From: Suillus spraguei
Lineage: Eukaryota; Basidiomycota; Agaricomycetes; Boletales; Suillaceae
Assembly (NCBI GenBank): GCA_016800925.1
Contig: JABCPU010000653.1
Span: 1-32,436 of the forward strand
DNA: 32,436 bases
Direction of reading: 5' to 3'
Shown here piece after piece: positions 10,060-20,018 of this stretch (position 1 is its first letter; the number at the start of each line of letters is the position of its first letter). The position numbers and the translations under genes are program-made. The notes below the pieces were generated by a model. It made no database searches. It was given only the letters and a program-made list of their open reading frames with translations, and had not been told where the DNA came from.

Positions 10060-12562
10060 CCAGCGAGATACCTTTGGGAATAGTTAGCATAATGGGGAAG
10101 GACAGTCCAAGAACTGCTACCATGCCGATGGTGTGGGGCGAGAGAATAAGCGGTCTTTCTTGCTTGGCTATGAAATTTTCAGGACTACCTAAGCGATGAG
10201 GAACAGAAGGGGGAAGTAAAAAAGTGCGCTCTGATCCAATAAATACATCACACAGCATGATGGCCGATCGTCCAAGTTGAGGCGGGAATTAAACACTAGC
10301 CATGGCTCGAAGGCCAACGCAACCACCAGCCATCAGGGTAAATTGAAGATCGTATTCTAGAAGACATAACCGACCAAGCCATCATCAAAAATAACACGAT
10401 CCAAGGATTAGGAGATCTGGGTAAAGGAGGCAATGCGGCGATGGAGGTAATGAACCCGACGACACCCGAACACATTTTTTTAAAGGCAAGAGTTTGGTTG
10501 GAAACGTCACTCCAGCCAGTAAGATTTCCTCAGCGATAAAGATAAAACGCTATGCCGAGAAACCTATGAAGGTAACATCGTGATGGCGCTTGATGCGAAC
10601 GAGTCTAACACGGTGAAACAGAGGTAGCGGGTGAGTGGGGGAAAGTATGAGATTAAAGACGCTGGAGTACCGAGCTCTGTTTTATTATGTGGGATAAGAA
10701 CAAGCGAAAGGAGATGGCCGAGAGACCGAACGCCGCTAGATAAGACCTGAATATTTGGAGTCGATGCCATGATAAGCTGATTACCTACTAGGATGAAGGT
10801 CGAGGTTACATACCTCCTTCGAAGATTGCCTAATCAAATATTGGTACTAAGTACGAATTACCAACTCAGCGCTTATTGCTACTACTAGACCGCGATGATG
10901 ATCGAAGAAGCCCATCGATCATCGTAAATCATTTCATATACTTAAGTAGTTCACAGCGCAGACTCTAGTTACCCCACGTATGTCGCCTGAGACTTTTCTT
11001 ATCAAATCACACCGCACCTCCATAAATAAAAGTCCATATACGCTCACTGGTGTACCCCCATGGTTATTTTAAACTCCCTCCTTCACTAATCACATTCGCC
11101 GATCCAGTAATTTTTCCCAACCTTGTGTTTAAAAGTGTGTGACTCAAAATTACACCTTTGAAAGGAGACACTTTGTCTCGGTCTCGCTGACGTTGGGGCT
11201 CGCTCGCTCGGGTCATTTACTGCAGGATAGTGAATGGTCTTATTCATGTTGGCACCACGAGTCGCGTTACTGCTCAAATACAGACCTGAGATGTGGCCCG
11301 CGGGTATGTGCTTCAGATATATGTTCATTATGGATGAATTACTTACACGGCCGGGAGATATTTGTTTAATGGAGTCACCAACCGGGAGGACCGCGGTAGT
11401 CTCAGACTCAGATATCTGATTACTAGGGAAAGGTTTTAGTCCATTGACTTTCGCCTCGACCATCTCGGCTGGTTCCGGGCTTCTTGACACCTCGCATCAC
11501 CGGAATCGACCGATTTTATTTTTACTTGGCTTTACTATCTGTACTTCGGGTGCGAATAGAATTCTGACACCCAGTTCCACTCTAACATTTGCCTACATAC
11601 CAACTCACTGAAGTCTGAAGTATTAGGGTTGTTTGTAGGCTCTTGTTGAACACCAACGGCGATGGCTCCGAGTCTGGTCAGAGTCGTCACTCTCGGGCCC
11701 AACTTTTCACATCCCCAGGGCCCAGCGGCCAGCCACATCTTTCTGCGACACTGATTACATTTATCACACCCAACGTGTACTTTTCTCTTACAGAAAGCAG
11801 ATAGTGTGCGAGCTAAGGGCCCTGTCTAGCAATATGGAAGAGGTCAGTGTTAGCCATTGCCGGTACCAGTAGTATGCGTCATTGAACATTCCAAACACGC
11901 AGTCAACATGCACAGACAGTGTGAGAAATCTAATGTGCGACCCAATCTGTCTGCGCCGCAGAACATTAACATAACACTTCCATCTTTCATTTCAGAAATC
12001 CCACGTCAGTATCTTATATGGTTCCAGTTCACAACGTGTATGACCACTGCTCGATTATACGCTCACAATGGGTAATAAGAATGAAACGAAGCTGCACCGT
12101 CACAGTGGTCGTATGAGCAAAACTTCTACCGTTCCCTTCCAGAGGACCATTCTACTCGGAAGTAAAGACCTCCCCTTTCGGACGCGAGTAAGCCGCTATA
12201 ATCAGTACAGTTAGGTTGTCGCTCAAATTCAATATTGATACCAGTTGGTGGTGCCTGTCAGGCGGCGCCGTGGTGCGGAGAAATATTGGCTCACCTCACA
12301 ATGACGCAAACGTTGGGATTGCGTACTGGTGCGTCTTCCCTGTATCGCCCTGTATTGAATAACTAGGGCCGCATGGGGGGCATTACGCAACTTATGTTGC
12401 GACTTCCATTGCAATGTCGGACTTTTCATGCACGCGAAGTTGCCAACTCCTCCCTCACGATCACCTTATGTATTTGCGTGTTTGATTCTGCATTTTCCTA
12501 TGGGCGTGAGCAAGAAAATGGGTCTTGGACTATCTCCGCGAGCGCTCAGGAAGCGAAACCAT
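10060..12562. other. Non-coding upstream region of zinc-finger copy 2
   Basis: It matches 4434-6774 in blocks. No open frame is preserved between the two units and no domain is recognisable. I see nothing coding here. The block just upstream of the gene (10310-10490) is the best conserved and may hold promoter elements. Confidence 0.5.
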
Positions 12563-12827
12563 GAGGCTGCCGTATGTTGATTGGTCGGTAATAGGTACAT
12601 GTTTTATTGTCTTTTGCACGTAAAAACGTTGTTAACATTGCGCGTGTCTTGGCGCATGTCCGCAATGATTCTAGTTATCTAATCGTGGGCAGCATGCTTT
12701 TCATTTCTGGGGCGCTGCCAACTAGTGTATGTTCACGACTTCTCTGGTTATTGACATCTACCCTGTAGGTTTGACCAGACAAGGCTTAGATCCCCTGCTC
12801 ATTAGATCTCTGCCTCAGTTTTGCTGT
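12563..12827. other. Single-copy spacer between the two tandem arrays
   Basis: It is unrelated to either array and has no gene-like frame. It separates the end of the zinc-finger unit 2 from the first histidine-phosphatase unit. Confidence 0.45.
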
Positions 12828-13565
12828 GTAAACCCTCCTGCGGCTGCCTACTAAGAACTCTTCTTTGTACTGCTTTGAAACTGTGCTTTGAAACTGGGTG
12901 AACCCATCAGAATTTCTGATGCGGGGGTGCGTGTGGAAATATATCTTAACGTGAATAATTGAAGCTCTCCGTGATTTTAAGGGGGCTCAGCCCGACTCGT
13001 GGTGCTGGTGAGGTCGGATCAGGCTGTCCATCATGCATCAAGTCTCGACCCAAAACAGTAAACGGAACTTCATTTAGCCTGTGCCCCATCAAAATCAATC
13101 GCTTGTGAGGCTGACCTAACCACGATTCTCACCTGGCTATTGTCCCCCAAACATCTACATTGAGGCTATGATCTTAGCATGATGTTCATCGTGTCATTTC
13201 CAACGGGACGGGGACCTTTTTATCCGCGCAGAGGCCTAATTTTTTCAAGTTTTGAGCTCACTTACTCAGGCCCTGCCGTTATGAAGCAAGTGCTCGCATG
13301 CACTTTCCAATTTACAGAACGGCCATGTTCTCCGCGAGCTTCTATGCATTGGCTCCGTGCTGTCATCATCCTTGCGTTTTCCAGGCCTTCTCCTTACTCA
13401 CCTAATATGATCTAGACTCGTCGCGTAAACAAGTGCAAGGCATACAGGCGCAGAGGCAGGCGTTCTACCATGATTTAAGGACGAGGAATCCAACTGTCAC
13501 AGCAGAATAGCAGCACTCCTCTCCAGCTCCTCAACCCTCACCGACCACCTACCCTCAATACAAAC
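12828..13565 (+). promoter_or_regulatory. Conserved upstream region of HP-1
   Basis: About 700 bp is conserved upstream of all three genes (compare 17551-18219 and 21310-21997) although no reading frame is preserved. It includes a dyad GGGCTCAGCCC (12983-12993), extended to GGGGCTCAGCCCC at 17630-17642, and again at 21444-21454. A TATA-like GATTTAAGG (13472-13480) is matched at 18127-18135 and 21904-21912. A pyrimidine-rich leader with CTCCTCTCCA and CTCAATACAAAC leads directly to the ATG. Confidence 0.6.
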
Positions 13566-15470
13566 ATGACTGACGTTCTTGGTGTTCTCGTCATCGCTCG
13601 TAATGGTGACCGCACAGAGTACTACCAGGACCCCATCACCTATGAGAGCTCCTACACCGAAAGCACTGCTCTTGGTGCTGTAAGTCACTGGTATACGGCT
13701 TGTAACTTCTGTAGCTAAAGCAACTTGCACTACAGGCCCAGTCTTACCAGCTCGGATCCTTCCTTCGCTCGACCTACATGTCCGCATCTTCTCCTTCATT
13801 CATCTCGAACATGAAAACCGACCTCGTGGACACCCATGAGGTCCACGTCCATGCAAAGGCTGGCGGTGAGGGTCCCGTGATCTTTGACTCTGCTATCGCC
13901 CTCCTCCAGGGTCTTTTCCCTCCAAACCCTGCCAACAAGATCGTTCTTGCCAACGAGACCACCATTGTTGCTCCCCTTGGTGGTTACCAGTACGTTCCAA
14001 TCGAGACTGTCGAGCCCGGTAACGACAAGTCCCTTGAGCCATGGACCGACTGCCCAGTAAGCAGTACAAAAGTTCAAAGCTGGGGAATTGCGATCTCACC
14101 ATGACCTGCAGGCTTTCGAGCAACATATCGCCGACGTTTACTCGTCTTCTGAATTCAGAGAGGTCGAAAAGGCTGCCGGTCCTTTCTTCGGTGCTGTCAG
14201 GGACTACGTTTTCGGCCGCCCTACTACTCTTGTTAATGCTGTAGGTCGCGTCTTTCATTCTTTGATACAAACGCTGATTACCTATGTGATTTAGTGGAAC
14301 GTGTGTCGCCATCTAACTTAGATATCTGATGTCAGGCTGAACTTCTTCTAGATTTTTGACTACGTCTCTACTGAGCTCTCCCACAATAAGACATACGCCC
14401 ACCGTCTTCCCCCCACCTTGGTTGAACAGGCCCGCGGTTTTGCTGACTTCCACGAAAATGCCATCTTCTCGGACAAGGATGTGGGTGGTATTGGTAACTG
14501 TGAGCCGATTTCGATTTACGCATGCTTCTCAGCACTAATCTTATGGTTGCTCAGTGGCTGGCCGCACGATCCTCCACACGGTCCTGAGCTCCCTCCAGCG
14601 GATTGCATTCAATGGTGACCCTCTGCAGTTCCTCCTCGTCGAGACCTCCTACCAGCCTTTTATCTCCCTGTTCCACATGCTTGAGATGACCAAGGAGAAC
14701 CCCGAGCTTGCTGCTTTCCGTGCGTATGATCTCACTTCAATGCATTCAGCCGATTAATACAAGGACTATAGCGAACTATGCCTCTGCTCTTGCTTTCGAG
14801 CTCCGTCGCGGACCTGCCCCTGAAGACCGTGACTTTGTCAGGATCAAGTTCAAGAACGGCACTAACGGCCCCTTCGAGACCTACCACGCTTTCGGCCACA
14901 AGTCCGACATTGCTGCAACGGAATTCATTTACAGGATTGAGGTAGGCACCTACACTAGTTTTTGAATGTGCTCTTAATACCACTATTTCAGAACTACGCC
15001 ATTTCCAGCCAGAAGCAATGGGCCGCTGCTTGCAGCTCGGGTCTTGAGGATGAATGGTTCCACATTGGCCCCAAGAACGCGGTCTCTAGCACTGTCTTTG
15101 CGATTCTCGCTGCCATCTTCCTGTTCGGCATGTTCTTCCTCTCCAAGTTCGTCAAAAGCGCGCGTGCCAAGGCTCAAAACACTCGCATCCACCTTGCTGA
15201 TGACGAGGTAAGTCAGTCCGAGTCGCACCTACCTCAGAGCCAGTACCCCAATTATGGAACTCTTTCCAACGTCGGTCCTGGTATCATGCCTTTCTGAACC
15301 GTGCTGATAAACTGTTATTTTCTCCTTCCCGTTCATTACAGAACGTCGTCGCTCAGCCCGCTTCCATAATGAGAAGCAGCGTCTTCCCTTGTAAGCGCTG
15401 GTTAGTAGGAGTTGGAGAGGTTGAAAAATATCTTCACTACATGCTTCAGCGGGGTGGGTTTCGTGTTTGA
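13566..15470 (+). CDS. HP-1: histidine-phosphatase-like protein with RNG motif and C-terminal membrane anchor
   Basis: Eight exons: 13566-13679, 13736-14056, 14112-14240, 14352-14499, 14555-14719, 14772-14941, 14992-15207 and 15342-15470, all with GT...AG introns. The first seven join cleanly into 421 codons. The fold is of the histidine phosphatase superfamily (phosphoglycerate-mutase/acid-phosphatase-like), with AGGEGPVIFDSAIALLQGLF, LGGYQYVPIETVEPGND, FELRRGP and FGHKSD. The catalytic RHG is R12-N13-G14, so the phospho-accepting His is absent; the later motif is H335-K336 rather than His-Asp. There is no signal peptide. A hydrophobic segment at about 380-401 (STVFAILAAIFLFGMFFL) is followed by basic residues. 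Exon 8 is one base shorter than in HP-2, so the frame runs on to TGA 15468-15470 instead of a stop near 15394. An unspliced form would end near 15297. Enzyme activity is doubtful. Confidence 0.88.
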
Positions 15471-15900
15471 TTAGTACTTGGACCGCATCGCATTGCTTCA
15501 TAGACTCTTGTCACATTTTTTCTTCTCGTTTGCAACATGATTGCTGTGTATTTTATCATGGGTGAAGAAATTATAATTTCATATTCAAGTATATATACCA
15601 ACTATGAGTCTATCACAACAATCGCTATAAGTCTGGCGGGGGTATTACTTGGATAATGTAAATGTTTATCAGGAAAGCCCTCCCGTACAAACTTGGAGCT
15701 TCATAAGAAAATTTTGGACTGGACAGTTGTGAAAAAAAATACAGTAGCTAGCTCTAAGTTCGAGCAACTACTACAGTCGTTTGCATTAAAAAGTTCACTC
15801 CTTGCTTTGGACACAATACATTTGTACCTACAAAAACACCTCTGAATATTCTCAAATGTGTTTTCCGTGCGACCTGTCACACTATCATATCATATCTCCA

Positions 15901-16080
15901 CACCTTACCGAACAGCTACAGGAGAGGATTGTTGCCTGGCGTTTTCAGCAACAGAAGACAGTTGCTGAAATAACCTGTGGTGCAGTCGGTGAAAATATCT
16001 ACAAAAATTTGACACTTCACCGAGATTTCGGACATGCAAGAGATCCATTTGCTCGTCGTTGTGGCAAGCCTCGTACTTTC
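15901..16080 (+). mobile_element. Transposase N-terminal fragment (Tc1/mariner-like helix-turn-helix)
   Basis: Within an open frame from 15802 to 16233, residues 34-93 read like the DNA-binding start of a Tc1/mariner-type transposase. HLTEQLQERIVAWRF resembles a first helix, TVAEITCGAVGENIYK the helix-turn-helix, and DPFARRCGKPRTF the basic linker common in fungal elements. No DDE/DDD catalytic part follows, so it is a truncated relic. It lies in the part of spacer 1 that is missing from spacer 2. The family assignment is from pattern recognition, not a search. Confidence 0.5.
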
Positions 16081-16945
16081 AACCCTCTCATTTATCACAT
16101 CCAAGTCCATATATTCCGCGCAGGGCAGCCAATGGTTGGCAGCCTGCAAATAGACTCAGACAGAACATCAACTGAAAGCTTCTGCAATTGTCGCACAAGT
16201 TCTTCAGTCGAAAGAGGCATCCATGAAATCTGAGGAGGGCTACGCTGAACCACATAAGGCAGGTCGATACAAAACATCAGCAACATTGGCACTGAAAATA
16301 TTCATGAAATGCCCACAAAGCAGAGGTAACAAGTTGCAACCACATGCCGAGGGTGACTGAATGTTTGAGAGTCGTTCTTCAGAAGAGACACGGTGTTAAA
16401 AGTAAAACGTAAACTCTGAGAAGATTGGACTCAGGATATGTCAGACATGATTGGCCTTAAACGATCACTTGAATTTGGACCCAAGTACCAAGCTACAACT
16501 GCGAAAGGATAGGGACAGAGAAGCTAGTTAGTGCATATACTATCATGTCATTACTGTAGTAGAACCACGACAGATACTGTTGTAACTATCATGCAATGTA
16601 GGCCCATGCCTCACTGACTAGATGCCAAAAAGGAACAACAATTGATCGATAACAACAGACACGCCATCAAAAGCAACGTAGCCAGCAAAGGGCAAGACAC
16701 GAAGAATGATGTTTGGAGACAGGTTCAGAGCCAGATGAAGAATGATCTAGGAGTGGTATTGAAATTTGAGGGTAATAGAGAGCATCACAATAGTAAATGT
16801 GCCATGAGGGACTAGTTCAGGAGGTCAGGTGTGCTCGGAAAGCACTCGGGGAGCGCAGCACGGGAGCTTCACAATAAAGGGCCTGCAGCCATACTGCAAC
16901 ATATATATCAAAGATACGAAAATCACACATATATCTGAACAACGC

Positions 16946-17333
16946 CGTTTCGATATCGATTAAGATGTTAATTTGGATTTTCAAAAATGAAATCAGCTTT
17001 GGTGAATTTGGGGCTGGTCAAGCGGCAACATTCGGCAACTTGAGTCGGACCTTCAAACACGCATAACGTGACTTGCACGCACTCGTACAACGTGACTTAG
17101 GGTACTCGGTTTACTCAGTACCGGCAGTAGCTCTTTTCCAATTGCACTATGTCAAAATCCAAGCAGTCAACAACTCCAAAGACCATCAAACATATTCCGA
17201 AAATCCGCAAGAAGAAGGCCAATGTTCCTGCACCAGATGTTGGAGACTCGGATTCGGATAAAACTCCAAGTCCAAATCACGTCTAAATCGGCCTCCGAAT
17301 CCAACCTTGAACTCCCCTAATAATTAAATATTA
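16946..17333 (+). mobile_element. Insertion of about 390 bp in spacer 1, origin unknown
   Basis: In spacer 2 the flanks GAACAACGC and AATGCAAGATCT are separated by only about 20 bp (near 21120-21140); here about 390 bp intervenes. It contains a 44-codon frame from ATG 17148 to TAA 17282 (MSKSKQSTTPKTIKHIPKIR, then Lys-rich and Asp/Ser-rich), which looks like the N-terminus of a longer nuclear protein. I see no clear terminal inverted repeats. It could instead be a deletion in unit 2. Confidence 0.4.
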
Positions 17334-18219
17334 AATGCAAGATCTGTCGGAAGACAGTACTCAGAGGAGGCAAAAAGGTAATTTGGAAGAGAACCACGAT
17401 AGACAACCGGTGAGCGACGACGAAGATAAGTTCCAGTTAATCACATCATCAGATTGTTAGGGTAGATGTTCGCGCGCATGCGATTCGACATTTGTTGCAA
17501 ATAAGAACACCTTGGGCTTAGAAGTCGGGGATCTTGGACTCAGGGTTTCACTAAGGACAATTTTTTGTACTGCTTTGGAACTGGGTGTGCGTCTTAACGT
17601 GAACGATTGAATCTCTCCATAGTTTCAAGGGGGCTCAGCCCCGCTCGTGGTGCTGGCGAGGCCTGATGATCATTCCAGGCTGTCCATCGCCAAGTCTCGA
17701 TCCAAAACAGTAAACGGTGTTTCATTTAGCCTGCGCTCCATCACTGGTAAAGCTCACCTAAGTGATCTAACCACAATTCTCACCTGCTATTACCCCACAA
17801 ATATCTACGTTGAAGCCATGGCCTTTCCACGATGCTTATCGTGTCATTTCCAGCGGGACGGGGACCTCTTTATCTGCGCAGGAGGCCTAACTTTTTCAAG
17901 TTTTGAGCTTGCCCAGTCACTCAGGCCCTGCCGTCGGGAAGCAAGTGTTCGCATGCACTTTTCAATTCACAGAATGGCCATGTTCTACGCGAGATTCTAT
18001 GCATTGGCTCCGTGCTGTCACCCTCCTTGCGTTTTCCAGGCCTTCTCCTTGCTCAGCTAATGTGATGTGGAGTCGCCGCTTAGACAAGTGCAAGGCATAC
18101 AAGCGCAGAGGCAGGCGTTCTACCATGATTTAAGGACGAGGATTCCAACTGTCACAGCAGAATAGCAGCACTCCTCTCCAGCTCCTCAACCCTCACCGAC
18201 CACCTACCTCAATACAAAC

Positions 18220-20003
18220 ATGACTGACGTTCTTGGTGTTCTCGTCATCGCTCGTAATGGTGACCGCACAGAGTACTACCAGGACCCATCACCTATGAGA
18301 GCTCCTACACCGAAAGCACTGCTCTTGGTGCTGTAAGTCACTGGTATACGGCTTGTAACTTCTGTAGCTGAAGCAACCCCGTACTACAGGTCCAGTCCCA
18401 CCAGCTCGGATCGTTCCTTCGCTCGACATACATGTCCGCATCTTCTCCTTCATTCATTGCGAACATGAAAACGACCTAGTGGACACTCATGAGGTCACGT
18501 CCATGCAAAGGCTGGCGGTGAGGGTCCCGTGATCTTTGACTCTGCCATCGCCTCCTCCAGGGTCTTTTTCCTCCCAACCCTGCCAACAGGATCGTTCTTG
18601 CCAACGAGACCACCATTGTTGCTCCCTTGGTGGTTACCAGTATGTTCCCATCGAGACTATCGATCCCGGTAACGACAAGTCCCTTGAGCCATGGATTGAC
18701 TGCCCGGTAAGCAATACAAAAGTTCAAAGCTGGAACTGCGATCTCCCATGACCTGCAGGCTTTCGAACAACATATCGCCGACGTTTACTCGTCTTCAAAT
18801 TCAGAGAGGTCGAAAAGGCTGCCGGTCCTTTCTTCGGTGCTGTCAGGGACTACGTTTCGGCCGCCCTACTACTCTTGTTAATGCTGTAGTCCTATCTTTC
18901 ATTCTTTGAACAAATGCTGATTACTCTGATTTAGTGAATGTGCGTTGCATCTAACTTAGATCACCGATGTCGGGCTGAACTTCTTCCAGATTTTTGATTA
19001 CATCTCGACTGGGGTCTCCACAACAAGACATACCTCACCGTCTTCCTCCACTTTGGTTGAACAGCTCGCGGATTCGCTAACTTCCACGAGAACGCCATTT
19101 TTTCGGACACTGATGTTGGTGATTGGTAACTGTGAGCCGATTTCGATTTACGTACGCTTTCCTACTAATCTTATGGTTGTTCAGTGGCTGGCCGCACGAT
19201 CCTCCACACGGTCCTGAGCTCCCTCCAGCGGATTGCATTCAACGGTGACCCTCTGCAGTTCCTCCTCATCGAGACCTCCTACCAGCCTTTTATCTCCCTG
19301 TTCCACATGCTTGAGATGACCAAGGAGAACCCTGAGCTTGCTGCTTTCCGTGCGTATGATCTCACTTTAATGCATTCAGCCGATTAATACAAGGACTACA
19401 GCGAACTACGCCTCTGCTCTTGCCTTCGAGCTCCGTCGCGGACCTCCCCCTGAAGACCGTGACTTCATCAGGATCAAGTTCAAGAACGGCACTAACGGCC
19501 CCTTCGAGACCTATCACGCTTTCGGTCACAAGTATGACATTCTGCAACGGAATTCATCTACAGGATCGAGGTATGCACCCACACTAGTTTTGAATTTGCC
19601 CTTCTTAATATCACTGTTACAGAACTACGCCATTACCAGCCAGAAGCAATGGGCCGCTGCTTGTAACTCAGGTCTTCAGGATGAGTGGCTCCACATTGGC
19701 TCCCAGAATGCGGTCTCCAGCACTGTCTTTGCCATTCTTGCTGCTGTCTTCTGCTCGGCATGTTCTTCCTCTCAAGTTCGTCAAAAGCGCGCGTGCCAAG
19801 GCTCAGAAACTCGCATCCGCCTTGCTGATGACGAGGTAAGTCAGTCGAGTCACACCTACCTCAGAGCCAGTACCCTAATTCTGGAACTCTTTCCAACGTC
19901 GGTATCGTGCCTTTCTGAATCATGCTGACAAAATGTTATTTCCCCTTCTCTCGGTTCATTACAGAACGTCGTCGCTCAGACCGCTTCCATGAGTGAGAAG
20001 TAG
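18220..20003 (+). pseudogene. HP-2: histidine-phosphatase-like gene with many single-base deletions
   Basis: Colinear with HP-1. Exon-equivalents: 18220-18332, 18390-18706, 18759-18885, 18990-19131, 19185-19349, 19402-19570, 19623-19835 and 19965-20003. All splice sites are still recognisable. Compared with HP-1 the exons lack 1, 4, 2, 6, 0, 1 and 3 bases (17 in all over exons 1-7), and I see no compensating insertion, so the frame breaks repeatedly. The last exon ends at an early TAG (20001-20003). The N-terminus still encodes ARNGDR, so the missing catalytic His predates the damage. Exon 5 and most of exon 6 are undamaged and almost identical to HP-3. This is either a decaying copy, patched by gene conversion, or a poorly polished stretch of assembly. 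Confidence 0.78.
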
Positions 20004-20018
20004 CGTCTTCCCTTGTAA

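Larger units (their letters stand above)
6775..12562. repeat. Tandem segmental duplication, unit 2 (5.8 kb)
   Basis: Second copy in the same orientation. It begins TTTGTTGG at 6775 and ends at GCGAAACCAT (12553-12562), after which the sequence becomes unrelated (GAGGCTGCCG). It is about 470 bp longer than unit 1, partly through the coding minisatellite at 9075-9287 and a 30-bp tandem duplication at 9741-9800. Confidence 0.88.
12828..17550. repeat. Histidine-phosphatase array, unit 1 (about 4.7 kb)
   Basis: It starts near AACCCTCCTGC (12835) and contains a conserved upstream block, HP-1, and a spacer matching the one after HP-2. The spacer is lengthened by sequence at about 15560-16157 and 16946-17333 that is absent from unit 2. 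The downstream edge is placed where ACTAAGGACAAT restarts the upstream block. Confidence 0.75.
15471..17550. other. Spacer after HP-1 with inserted sequence
   Basis: The portions 16157-16945 and 17334-17550 align with the spacer after HP-2 (20283-21309). The portions 15560-16156 and 16946-17333 have no counterpart there and look like insertions, or deletions from unit 2. No intact gene is seen. Confidence 0.55.

Noticed and set aside
13179..13415. Open frames upstream of each HP gene (also 17647-18060 and 21621-21842)
   Set aside because: The three copies are similar in DNA but the encoded peptides differ in frame and length, so the block is more likely regulatory than coding.
13497..14312. 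Long minus-strand frames opposite HP-1, with similar ones opposite HP-3 (21929-22697)
   Set aside because: They are mirror images of conserved sense exons. They are conserved only because the sense strand is, and they cross introns without splice signals of their own.
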